Assembly: GCF_031846525.1 (NCBI RefSeq) | Contig: NZ_JAVRHM010000005.1 | Coordinates: 138,189 to 202,188 of the forward strand | Direction of reading: 5' to 3' | Origin: Autumnicola patrickiae | GTDB taxonomy: Bacteria > Bacteroidota > Bacteroidia > Flavobacteriales > Flavobacteriaceae | Length of the DNA stretch: 64,000 nucleotides | In this document: positions 54,604-63,251 of the stretch, piece after piece | Layout of the letters: every line of letters begins with the position of its first letter | How positions within the stretch are numbered: position 1 is the stretch's first letter | Notes under the pieces: generated by a model | What the model was told of the DNA's origin: nothing | Seen by the model: the letters and a program-made list of their open reading frames with translations, nothing else | Databases searched by the model: none | Program-made: the position numbers and the translations under genes

Positions 54604-55212
54604 TTAATATTTAGAGTTGAAATCTAATTCCAGTTGCTCTGGTAATAGTCTGAAGCTTTTTCTGTGATATTTCGTAATGCCAAATTCTTTGATTGCCGCC
54701 CGGTGTTCTAAAGTTGGGTAACCCTTATTTTGTTTCCAGTTATACATGGGAAATTCTTCATGAATTTTCTCCATATAGGCATCGCGATGCGTTTTTGCGA
54801 GAATTGAAGCTGCTGCAATACTCAAATATTTGCCATCTCCTTTAATAATACAGTCATGTGAAACGTTTTTATAGGGTTTAAATCTGTTTCCATCCACTAA
54901 AATATGTTCGGGACATTTAGACAGTTTTTCAATGGCTCTGTGCATGGCAAGAATGGAAGCATTAAGGATGTTAATTTCATCAATTTCGTCCATAAAAACA
55001 TGAGATACACCGAAACATACTGCGCGACGCTCAATTTCAATTTTTAAGATATTGCGATTTTTGAGGCTTGTTTTTTTTGAATCATTTAAAAGAGCATACC
55101 TGAAATTACGAGGTAGTAAAACAGCAGCAGCAGTAACCGGTCCGGCCAGGCAGCCGCGGCCTGCTTCATCTGTTCCTGCTACGCTAAAGGAAGATCTGAA
55201 TTTTTTAAGCAT
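54604..55212 (-). CDS. rnhB: ribonuclease HII
   Basis: 202 residues. Catalytic acidic residues are in place: Asp15 and Glu16 in GTDEAGRG, and Asp107 in LVDGNRF, with the conserved IIKGDGKYLSIAAASILAKTHRD run. It nicks RNA in RNA-DNA hybrids and removes misincorporated ribonucleotides. First gene of a two-gene operon with the 817-residue lipoprotein. Confidence 0.96.
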   Translation of the reverse strand: MLKKFRSSFSVAGTDEAGRGCLAGPVTAAAVLLPRNFRYALLNDSKKTSLKNRNILKIEIERRAVCFGVSHVFMDEIDEINILNASILAMHRAIEKLSKCPEHILVDGNRFKPYKNVSHDCIIKGDGKYLSIAAASILAKTHRDAYMEKIHEEFPMYNWKQNKGYPTLEHRAAIKEFGITKYHRKSFRLLPEQLELDFNSKY

Positions 55213-55244
55213 TTTTAAGAAATATTCCGCGTTGATTTCGGTGC

Positions 55245-55252
55245 CAAATTTA
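55245..55252 (-). promoter_or_regulatory. -7 box TAAATTTG for rnhB
   Basis: Exact TAnnTTTG match on the minus strand, 32 bp before the ATG at 55212. Confidence 0.55.
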
Positions 55253-55373
55253 ACAAAATATGCGATGAAGTTAGAGTGATGTTGAGGTTTTAAGAAATTA
55301 AAAATGAAATATATTTTGTTTTATTAGTAATTTATTATGATTTTTGGCGCAGGCTAATTCAAATTAAATAATA

Positions 55374-58300
55374 ATGAAAAGAAGATTAAATGGAATGCTG
55401 ACGCTGTTACTGGCGTTGGTGGTGCAAATTACTTTTGCGCAGGAAAAAACTGTCACCGGGACAGTTACGGATGATCAAGGTTTGCCTCTACCTGGGGTGA
55501 ATGTAATTGTCCAGGGAACAAACCAGGGTGTACAAACAGATTTTGATGGGGAATTTAGTATTTCCGTAGATCAGGGTCAGGTTTTGGTTTTTAGTTACAT
55601 CGGTTTTGCTACACAAGAAGTTCCAGTAGGAGCAGGTAGTAGTATTAATGTTGAACTTGATGTTGATGCCGCAGCTTTGGAAGAAGTTGTTGTTACCGGG
55701 TATAGTACCAGTACAAAGCAGTCCTTTACCGGTTCGGCAAAAACTGTGGATGCTGAGTTGCTAAACCGTAAAAACGTATCTAACGTTGCTCAGGCTTTAA
55801 CAGGTGAGGTTGCCGGTGTTAGGGTAATTAACTCATCGGGACAGCCGGGTAGTACGCCTGATATTCGTATTAGGGGTATAGGTTCTGTAAATGGTAACAC
55901 TTCTCCTCTTTATGTGGTAGATGGTGTTCCTTATGCAGCTAATAATCCTGGTACTACAGACAATCCTGCTGGGGATGTTAGTCTTGCCGGTATTAACCCA
56001 GAAGATATTGCTTCTACCACTATTCTTAAAGATGCCGCTGCAACCGCTATTTACGGTGCTCGTGGGGCTAACGGTGTGGTTGTAATTACTACCAGAAAAG
56101 GTAGGGCTGGAAGATCACAAGTCGAGGTTAGTACCAGAACTGGTGTTAACTTTAGTCTTTTGCCTCGATATAATACAATAGATTCTCCGGAGCAATATAT
56201 TGCTCTTGGTTGGGAAGGTCTATATAATCGTGGTGTTGCCGAAGGTAGGGATCCTATTGCTTTTGCTAACCAAACTTTATTTTCTGGGTCTGGTGTTCAG
56301 CCACAATACAACATGTGGAATGTTGAAAATGGTGGGCAATTAATTGATCCTGAAACAAGGATGGTAAGGCCTGGAGTTACAAGAAGATACGATCCGGAAG
56401 ATTGGGAAGATTATGGTTTCCAGACTTCAACCCGTACAGAAGCTAACCTTAAGATTAGTGGAGGTAACGAAACTACCAGCTACTATTCATCTGTTGGTTA
56501 CCTTAATGATGTAGGTTATATTATCGATTCAGATTTTGAAAGGATTTCAGGTCGTTTAAACTTGACGCACCAGGTTAAGGACTGGCTTTCTGGTTCTGTA
56601 AACATGGGCTACTCTCTTTCAGAAACGAATAATAACGGACAGTCTGAAGATTCTGGTAGTGTTTTCTGGTTTGTAGATAACATTCCTTCTATTTATCCTT
56701 TATTCCTTCGTGATGCAGAAGGAGGAATTGTAAATGACCCTATTTATGGTGGGCCACAGTACGACTATGGTGAAGGTCGTGGTTTTGGAGGTCTTACCAA
56801 CTCTATCGCAGATGCAAATTACAGTGGTAGTAACTCTAAAAGACATACATTTGATACCAATGCTTTCTTAAAAGCAGATATTACTGACGGATTAAGTTTA
56901 GAAACCAGGTTTGGTACACAGTACTATAACGACAGCTTCAATAGTCTTCAGAATCCATTTTACGGTCCTAGTGCCGGACAGGGAGGTTCTATTTATAAAG
57001 AAAAAACAGAGCTTTTTACTTATAACTTCTTACAGTTGTTGAGATACAGCAAGAGTTTTGGAGGACATACTATAGATGCTCTTGTTGCTCATGAAAGTAA
57101 TTCCTGGGCAAGACAGACGTTGTTTGTTTCTAAAAATAACTTAATAAATCCTGATGGAACAGAGTTGAACAATGCTGTTGTAGGAAGTTCTCTTCCGGGT
57201 TCTTATACAGATGATTTCACACTAGAGAGTTTCTTTGGTCAGATTAACTATAATTTTGATGATAAGTATTTTCTTTCTGGTAGTGCCAGAAGGGACGGTT
57301 CTTCAAGATTCTTACAAGATAAATGGGATACTTTTGGATCTATAAGTGGTGCATGGGTACTTTCAAATGAAGGTTTTATGCAGGATCAGGGTCTCTTTAC
57401 ATTCCTGAAATTAAAGGCTAGTTATGGTCTTATTGGAGAACAGGGAGGTATAGGTTTTTATCCTGGATATGATAGATTTGATATTGGAAACTTAAATGAT
57501 GAACCTTCTTTTTCTTTTGATGCAGTTGGAAACCCGGATTTAACCTGGGAAACTTCAAAAATGTTCCAGACGGGTGTAGAGTTTAGTCTTGGAAGATTTC
57601 TAGATGGTTCTGTAGATTTTTATAGAAAAAATACTGACGATCTTCTATTTGAAAGAAGGATTCAACCTTCAAGTGGTAGGGCTATTATTACCGTAAATGA
57701 CGGGGAATTGTTAAACCAGGGTATTGAATTTGATCTTACAGGACATATTATAAAAACCACAAATGCATTTTTTGATGTAAGCATAAACGGGGAGATAATT
57801 GAGAATGAACTGTTGAGAATGCCTATAGATCCTTCTACCGGAGAACCAAAGGTTTTAGATCAGCAGGGACTTTATGGTAGGTCTGCAGGTCATTCCATTT
57901 ATGATTTTTACACAAGGGATTTTGTAGGTGTAGACCCTGCAGATGGTACTTCTCTTTGGAAAGTGTATTATGTTGATGGAAATGGGGATGGCTCATTCCA
58001 AACTGGTGAGCAAATTGCAAATATGTTAAATTACCTTGAAGCAAACCCAGATGTGGACCAGAGTGATATTATGGAATCTACAACAAAGGTTTATAGCCAG
58101 GCGACAGAACATTATACAGGTCAGTCTGCAATTCCAGATGTACGTGGTGCCTTTAATTTGGCTGCAGGTTACAAAGGCTTTAGTTTAAGCGCGCAGTTCC
58201 TTTACAGTATTGGTGGATATTCTTATGACGGTGCTTATGCCGGCTTAATGCATAACCGCGTTGTGGGTGGAAACAACTGGCATACAGATATCCTTAACAG

Positions 58301-58622
58301 ATGGCAGGAGCCAGGTGATATGACTAACGTTCCACGTTTGTCTAATAATCTGGACCAAAACGTTAACGCATCCTCAACTAGGTTTATAACTAAGGCAGAT
58401 TATCTTGCGCTTAATAACGTACAATTGGCCTACAGTGTTCCTGGTGCTTTTACTGAAAGTATAGGATTAAACTCATTGACTATTTCCCTTAGTGGAGACA
58501 ATTTATTCTTATTGTCTGAAAGAGATGGGTTCAACCCGTCTACTGCAGAGGCAGGGCAGTCCAGTACTTACAGGTACTCTCCGCTTTCCACATTCACTGC
58601 AGGTGTAAGAGTGAACTTTTAA
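55374..58622 (+). CDS. SusC/RagA-family TonB-linked outer-membrane transporter
   Basis: 1082 residues. Signal peptide (1-22), CarboxypepD_reg-like domain (about 25-100, VTGTVTDDQGLPLPGVNVIV), TonB-box-like VVVTGYSTST, plug (about 110-235, with the SusC signature PLYVVDGVPY and ILKDAAATAIYGARGANGVV) and a long beta-barrel ending in VNF. It imports large ligands across the outer membrane with TonB energy and pairs with the SusD-like lipoprotein encoded 9 bp downstream. No carbohydrate-active enzyme is near, so glycan uptake is not indicated; peptides are one option. Confidence 0.95.
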   Translation: MKRRLNGMLTLLLALVVQITFAQEKTVTGTVTDDQGLPLPGVNVIVQGTNQGVQTDFDGEFSISVDQGQVLVFSYIGFATQEVPVGAGSSINVELDVDAAALEEVVVTGYSTSTKQSFTGSAKTVDAELLNRKNVSNVAQALTGEVAGVRVINSSGQPGSTPDIRIRGIGSVNGNTSPLYVVDGVPYAANNPGTTDNPAGDVSLAGINPEDIASTTILKDAAATAIYGARGANGVVVITTRKGRAGRSQVEVSTRTGVNFSLLPRYNTIDSPEQYIALGWEGLYNRGVAEGRDPIAFANQTLFSGSGVQPQYNMWNVENGGQLIDPETRMVRPGVTRRYDPEDWEDYGFQTSTRTEANLKISGGNETTSYYSSVGYLNDVGYIIDSDFERISGRLNLTHQVKDWLSGSVNMGYSLSETNNNGQSEDSGSVFWFVDNIPSIYPLFLRDAEGGIVNDPIYGGPQYDYGEGRGFGGLTNSIADANYSGSNSKRHTFDTNAFLKADITDGLSLETRFGTQYYNDSFNSLQNPFYGPSAGQGGSIYKEKTELFTYNFLQLLRYSKSFGGHTIDALVAHESNSWARQTLFVSKNNLINPDGTELNNAVVGSSLPGSYTDDFTLESFFGQINYNFDDKYFLSGSARRDGSSRFLQDKWDTFGSISGAWVLSNEGFMQDQGLFTFLKLKASYGLIGEQGGIGFYPGYDRFDIGNLNDEPSFSFDAVGNPDLTWETSKMFQTGVEFSLGRFLDGSVDFYRKNTDDLLFERRIQPSSGRAIITVNDGELLNQGIEFDLTGHIIKTTNAFFDVSINGEIIENELLRMPIDPSTGEPKVLDQQGLYGRSAGHSIYDFYTRDFVGVDPADGTSLWKVYYVDGNGDGSFQTGEQIANMLNYLEANPDVDQSDIMESTTKVYSQATEHYTGQSAIPDVRGAFNLAAGYKGFSLSAQFLYSIGGYSYDGAYAGLMHNRVVGGNNWHTDILNRWQEPGDMTNVPRLSNNLDQNVNASSTRFITKADYLALNNVQLAYSVPGAFTESIGLNSLTISLSGDNLFLLSERDGFNPSTAEAGQSSTYRYSPLSTFTAGVRVNF

Positions 58623-58631
58623 TTAAAAAAA

Positions 58632-60140
58632 ATGAAAATGAAAATTAGATATTATTTAGGAATAGCTATAGCCTCCCTTGCTTTCACTGGCTGTAGCGAA
58701 GAGTTTCTGGAAACCGAACCAACGGAGTTCGTTTCTAGCAGGCAAATTGCTGATTATTCTGATAAGAATCCTGGTCTCCAGGCAGCAAACATCTCTGGTA
58801 TTTATGCATTAATGTATAATACTGGTACGGGTGGAACAGATTTGGATCATGATGATTTTGGACAGAAAAGTTATGATATTTATGGGGATTTACTGTCTGC
58901 AGACATGGTTTTGGCAGGATTAACCTACGGTTGGTATTCTGGTATTTCCCAAATGCAATCAACTATTGATTATACAGATATTGACAACTATAAGCCATGG
59001 AGATATTACTATAGAATTGTTTTCTCGGCAAATTTAGTTATTGAACAACTTGGTGGTAACGATGCTGTGCCAGAAACAGAAGAAGGACAGTATTTTATGG
59101 GTCAGGCAAAAGCCCTTAGAGCTTATGGGTATTTTTACCTTGCACAGTATTTTTCTGAGGAATATAATCCTTCAGAACCTATTTTACCTCTTTACACTAC
59201 AACTGATGTTGCAGCTTTGCCTTTAAGCCCAACTTCAGAGGTTTATGATGTAATGGTTTCTGACTTGCAGGATGCTATTGAGCTTTTAGATGGCTTTAAC
59301 AGATCTGCAAAGCAGGAAGTTAACAAAGAAGTTGCTCAAGGCTTATTAGCATACGTTTATGCTGCTATGGGGAATTATGAAGAAGTTAAAACAGTAACCC
59401 GTGATGTTATCGATAACGGTGGTTTTTCTCTTATGACTGCTGAAGAAGTTTCTTATATGCGTCACGATGGTCCTGATACAGATCCTTATGGTGGTGGTTT
59501 TAATGATGTAAATATTCCAGGATGGATGTGGGGTGTAGATATCACTCTTGACCAGGGACTTGATTTGGTTTCATGGTGGGGACAGGTAGATCTTTTTTCT
59601 TACAGCTATGCCTGGGCAGGAGATCCAAAATCTATAGATGCTAATCTATATGCTGCAATTCCTGCAGATGATGTTCGTAAAGCACAGTTTGCAGATGCAC
59701 GTGGTAATGGTATCTTATTTCCTGTAAATAAGTTCTATGATCCTGCACGTACTATTGGAGCACAACGTAATATTACTACCGATTACCTTTATATGAGGGT
59801 TGCAGAAATGTATTTACTTCATGCTGAAGCTGCTGCCAAGACCGGTGACGAAGCTACTGCAAGAGAAACATTAAAAATGCTTCTTGACGAGAGAGTGGAT
59901 GATTCTTCTTATGTAGATGACCTGTCTGGTGCAGATCTTGAAGAGGAAATTTACCTGCAAACAAGAATTGAGCTTTGGGGTGAAGGTAAGAGTTACCTGG
60001 CGATGAAAAGAAATATGGCTACGATTACCAGAGGACCTAATCACCTTACTAATGCCGGAGAATCTATTCCTTATAACGCCGATAAGTTGACTTTGGAAAT
60101 TCCACTTAGTGAGATTCAAAATAATCCAAGTATTAACTAG
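58632..60140 (+). CDS. SusD/RagB-family surface lipoprotein
   Basis: 502 residues. Lipobox SLAFTGC (Cys21). Helical TPR-like SusD fold with the family patterns AKALRAYGYFYLAQYF (about 158-173), YVYAAMGNYEEV and the C-terminal EIPLSEIQNNPSIN. It forms the lid over the SusC barrel and captures ligand at the cell surface. 9 bp after SusC; a stem-loop lies in the 84-bp gap to the next gene. Confidence 0.95.
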   Translation: MKMKIRYYLGIAIASLAFTGCSEEFLETEPTEFVSSRQIADYSDKNPGLQAANISGIYALMYNTGTGGTDLDHDDFGQKSYDIYGDLLSADMVLAGLTYGWYSGISQMQSTIDYTDIDNYKPWRYYYRIVFSANLVIEQLGGNDAVPETEEGQYFMGQAKALRAYGYFYLAQYFSEEYNPSEPILPLYTTTDVAALPLSPTSEVYDVMVSDLQDAIELLDGFNRSAKQEVNKEVAQGLLAYVYAAMGNYEEVKTVTRDVIDNGGFSLMTAEEVSYMRHDGPDTDPYGGGFNDVNIPGWMWGVDITLDQGLDLVSWWGQVDLFSYSYAWAGDPKSIDANLYAAIPADDVRKAQFADARGNGILFPVNKFYDPARTIGAQRNITTDYLYMRVAEMYLLHAEAAAKTGDEATARETLKMLLDERVDDSSYVDDLSGADLEEEIYLQTRIELWGEGKSYLAMKRNMATITRGPNHLTNAGESIPYNADKLTLEIPLSEIQNNPSIN

Positions 60141-60154
60141 TCCTCGGGATTAAT

Positions 60155-60192
60155 TTGGCTGGGAGGCGCAAATTGGGTCTCCCTAAAGCCAA
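60155..60192 (+). promoter_or_regulatory. stem-loop between SusD and the third lipoprotein
   Basis: Nested arms TTGGCT...AGCCAA and GGGAG...CTCCC around a 13-nt loop, starting 14 bp after the SusD stop, with no T-run. It may lower expression of, or protect, the upstream SusCD mRNA relative to the third gene. Confidence 0.45.
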
Positions 60193-60224
60193 TATTTAAT
60201 TTCTAATAAAATATATATTACATT

Positions 60225-61211
60225 ATGAAAAAATATTTATTAATCATGGCTGCCTTCGTTTCCACTTCCTTCTTTGTTGGGTGTGAAACAGACGATGAGT
60301 TTACGGCGCCTAATTATGCAGCGCTTGAAATGGGTCCTGTAAATACTACGGTTCCACTTAGTGGAAGTACAACTTATGACGTGAGTGTTTATACTGCTAA
60401 TATCGTAAGTAACGACAGGATTTTTGATATTGAAGTAAGAGATGCTACTACTTTAAGTGAAGAGGCTTATTCAATTCCAGAAACAGTTACAGTTCCCGGT
60501 GGTACAAATGAAGGTGTATTTACTGTAAATGTTGACGATGTTAATCTTACTCCTAATGGAGCAGCCCTTATTTTAGGTATTTCTTCAGCAGAAGACGTTT
60601 TAGTAGGAGATGATTTCCGTTTAAATGTATCCTGGTCTTGTGATAATCCATTAACAGTTGATTTTGCATTTGATGCTTATGCCAGCGAAACCTCATGGAA
60701 TGTTGTAGATAACGATGGAACTGTGCTTTTATCAGGAGGTGGTTTTGCAGATGGAGCAGAAGCAGCTAATGTTTCAAGATGCCTTCCTGACGGGGAATAT
60801 ACGTTTACAGTTTTTGATTCTTATGGAGATGGTATGTCAGAAGCAGGTTCTGTTACTTTAAGTTATGCTGGTGAGGAGCTTGTTGTAATTCCTGGTGATT
60901 TTATATCTGAAAGAAGCGTAGATTTTACTCTTGGAGAAGATGCTGGTGCAGGTGATCCTTATGTGAATGAAGACGAAGACACTGATGATTCTGAGGGAGA
61001 CGATTCTGAAGGAGATGATTCTGAGGGAGACGATTCTGAAGGAGATGATTCTGAGGGAGACGATTCTGAAGGAGACGATTCTGAAGGAGACGATTCTGAA
61101 GGAGATGATTCTGAAGGAGATGATTCTGAAGGAGATGATTCTGAAGGAGATGATTCTGAAGGAGATGATTCTGAAGGAGATGATTCTGAAGGAGATGATT
61201 CTGAAGAATAA
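60225..61211 (+). CDS. surface lipoprotein with EGDDS repeat tail, third gene of the SusCD operon
   Basis: 328 residues. Lipobox FFVGC (Cys20). Residues about 30-130 are a beta domain (TVPLSGSTTYDVSVYTANIV), residues about 138-240 a second beta domain with one cysteine pair (SWSCDNP, SRCLPDG) and the EYTFTVFDSYGDGMSEAG pattern common in secreted Bacteroidetes proteins. The last ~75 residues are 14 copies of EGDDS with no domain after them: an extremely acidic, Ca-binding-like tail. It occupies the position of SusE/F accessory binders. Function unknown; substrate capture or cell-surface ion binding is possible. Confidence 0.8.
   Translation: MKKYLLIMAAFVSTSFFVGCETDDEFTAPNYAALEMGPVNTTVPLSGSTTYDVSVYTANIVSNDRIFDIEVRDATTLSEEAYSIPETVTVPGGTNEGVFTVNVDDVNLTPNGAALILGISSAEDVLVGDDFRLNVSWSCDNPLTVDFAFDAYASETSWNVVDNDGTVLLSGGGFADGAEAANVSRCLPDGEYTFTVFDSYGDGMSEAGSVTLSYAGEELVVIPGDFISERSVDFTLGEDAGAGDPYVNEDEDTDDSEGDDSEGDDSEGDDSEGDDSEGDDSEGDDSEGDDSEGDDSEGDDSEGDDSEGDDSEGDDSEGDDSEGDDSEE
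60991..61200 (+). repeat. 14 x 15-bp minisatellite (EGDDS)
   Basis: Fourteen 15-bp units. The first five alternate CTGAGGGAGACGATT and CTGAAGGAGATGATT (a 30-bp higher-order unit), two intermediates follow, and the last seven (61096-61200) are identical. Unit length is a multiple of three, so copy-number change keeps the frame. Confidence 0.95.
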
Positions 61212-61238
61212 TAAATAAACCAATTTTAGGTTATTAAG

Positions 61239-61261
61239 CCACCCTTCGGGGTGGTTTTTTT
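61239..61261 (+). terminator. terminator of the SusCD operon
   Basis: CCACCC-TTCG-GGGTGG, a perfect stem with a UUCG-type tetraloop, followed by seven T. Confidence 0.92.
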
Positions 61262-61298
61262 GTTTAGACCATTTTCTGGTTCAATTCATTTAATATTA

Positions 61299-61306
61299 TA
61301 CTTTTG
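61299..61306 (+). promoter_or_regulatory. -7 box TACTTTTG for the porin gene
   Basis: Exact TAnnTTTG match, 19 bp before the ATG at 61326. It argues for that start and against the in-frame start at 61251, which lies inside the terminator hairpin. Confidence 0.6.
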
Positions 61307-61325
61307 TGTTATCTCAAATTCACTA

Positions 61326-63251
61326 ATGAAACAAGCGTTTTTCACTTTAATTTTTGTTTTCACTTCATTGTTTTCACAAGCCCAGGAAAGGACACTTTCC
61401 CCAACCGGGAATACCCAGGGTGAACCCGGTGCAGCACAAGCAGATTCTGTTGCGGTACCACCTATAGATCTGTTTCAGATCATTTCTTACGATAATGATA
61501 CGACTTACGTAGATACCACACTTAATATAAAAAAGGATTATCGGTTTAATTATCTTCGGAAGGATAACTTTGAGCTTCTACCGTTCTCAAACACAGCACA
61601 GCCCTATACTTCTCTTAGTCATAACCCTGAATTTAATACAATAATGCCTCAATTCGGGGCACAGGCAAGGCATTTTGGTTTCTTTGAGACTGAAGATATT
61701 AGCTATTACCGCGTTCCCACGCCATTAACCGAACTTTATTTTAAAACCGTCCCCGAGCAGGGACAGCAGTTGGATGCATTTTTCACGATAAACACAAGCG
61801 ACAGGTTAAACTTTTCAGTAGCCTATAAAGGAGTGAGGGCGCTTGGTAAATTTCAACATATCCTAACCAGTACAGGGATCTTCCGTACCACCGCCAATTA
61901 CCAAACTGCCAATAACAAGTATCAGCTCCGCACTCATTTTGTATCTCAGAACCTTCTGAATGAAGAAAACGGAGGATTGTCTGACCAGGCACTGGAACAA
62001 TATTTAAATGAAGAAGAAGAATTTGATGACCGTTCCCTATTAGACGTTAGGTTTGAGAATGCCGAAAGTACTTTACACGGCAAACGATTTTACCTTGATC
62101 ACAAGTACTTTTTAACCAATCCGGCGTCAGATAGTTTAAATAGTCTTTCGGTTGGGCACGTGTTTAAATCCAACTACAGAAAATTTCATTTTTCCCAGGA
62201 ATCAGCAGCGCCAGATTTTTTCGGAAAATCCTTCGAGACCACTAACCTTCGGGATGAAACAAGGCTGCAAGAAGTTTACAACGAGGCCAATGTCAATTTC
62301 CGAAATAATATTCTGGGAGAATTTAAATTCCGGGCAGGCTTTAATCGTTACAACTACGGTTATAATTCTATTTATGTCCTGGAAAACCAAACCATCACGA
62401 ATAGATTGATGGGTTCAGTAGTTTCTGTGGGAGGAGAATATAAAAAGAATATTCAGGGCTTTAATCTTGATGCCGAGGCATCATTAAACATAGGTGGCGA
62501 TTTGTCGGGAAATTTTTTAAGGGCCACCGCCTCTTATGCGCTTAATGAGGAAAATCAAATAGAGTTTGGATTTAACCAAAGCAGCAGAAACCCTAATTAC
62601 AATTTTCTGCTATATCAAAGTGATTATATAAATTACAATTGGCAAAACGATTTCGACAATATTAATTCCCAAAATCTCCATTTTAAAATAGATTCTAAAA
62701 AGCTATTTAATGCTACAGCCAACCTTACCCAAATCCAGAACCACACGTATTTTGAATTAACTGATGCTGGTGTGGTAAAGCCTTTCCAATATGGCGATCA
62801 GGTAAGATATTTAAAGGTGAAGGCAGAACGGGAACTGGAATATGGCAAATTTGGAATGTATCATACCTTGATGTATCAGAATGTGTTTAATGGTGCAGAT
62901 GTACTAAAATTACCAGATTTTGTTACCCGTAACTCTTTTTATTATCAGGATCACTGGTTTCAAAAAGCCTTATATCTACAGACAGGATTCACATTCAAGT
63001 ATTTTTCAAAATATGAAATGAATGGATATGACTCTGTTTTAGGAGAATTCTTTGTTCAAAATCAACAGAATTTAGGAGGTTTCCCCGTTGTGGATTTCTT
63101 TTTTAACGGAAAAGTTCAGCAAACCAGGATATTTTTCAAACTGGAACATCTCAATTCCCTCATCACCGGAAATACCCACTTTTCTGCACCCGGTTATCCC
63201 TACACCGACTTCCTTGTCCGTTTTGGACTCGTTTGGAACTTCTTTATGTAA
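61326..63251 (+). CDS. putative porin, Bacteroidetes type
   Basis: 641 residues from the ATG at 61326 (MKQAFFTLIFVFTSLFSQAQ, a clean signal peptide). The remainder is a long series of amphipathic beta strands (for example NFSVAYKGVRALGKFQHILT) ending in VRFGLVWNFFM, as in the 'putative porin' family of flavobacteria that often sits beside rnhB/SusC genes. It should form an outer-membrane channel; substrate unknown. It follows the SusCD terminator and has its own promoter box. Confidence 0.82.
   Translation: MKQAFFTLIFVFTSLFSQAQERTLSPTGNTQGEPGAAQADSVAVPPIDLFQIISYDNDTTYVDTTLNIKKDYRFNYLRKDNFELLPFSNTAQPYTSLSHNPEFNTIMPQFGAQARHFGFFETEDISYYRVPTPLTELYFKTVPEQGQQLDAFFTINTSDRLNFSVAYKGVRALGKFQHILTSTGIFRTTANYQTANNKYQLRTHFVSQNLLNEENGGLSDQALEQYLNEEEEFDDRSLLDVRFENAESTLHGKRFYLDHKYFLTNPASDSLNSLSVGHVFKSNYRKFHFSQESAAPDFFGKSFETTNLRDETRLQEVYNEANVNFRNNILGEFKFRAGFNRYNYGYNSIYVLENQTITNRLMGSVVSVGGEYKKNIQGFNLDAEASLNIGGDLSGNFLRATASYALNEENQIEFGFNQSSRNPNYNFLLYQSDYINYNWQNDFDNINSQNLHFKIDSKKLFNATANLTQIQNHTYFELTDAGVVKPFQYGDQVRYLKVKAERELEYGKFGMYHTLMYQNVFNGADVLKLPDFVTRNSFYYQDHWFQKALYLQTGFTFKYFSKYEMNGYDSVLGEFFVQNQQNLGGFPVVDFFFNGKVQQTRIFFKLEHLNSLITGNTHFSAPGYPYTDFLVRFGLVWNFFM

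Noticed and set aside
60858..61223. 121-codon minus-strand frame rich in FRIIS
   Set aside because: It is the reverse of the EGDDS minisatellite; any frame through such a repeat stays open.
61251..61325. 25-residue N-terminal extension of the porin
   Set aside because: It would start within the SusCD terminator hairpin and precede the promoter box; the ATG at 61326 opens a clean signal peptide.
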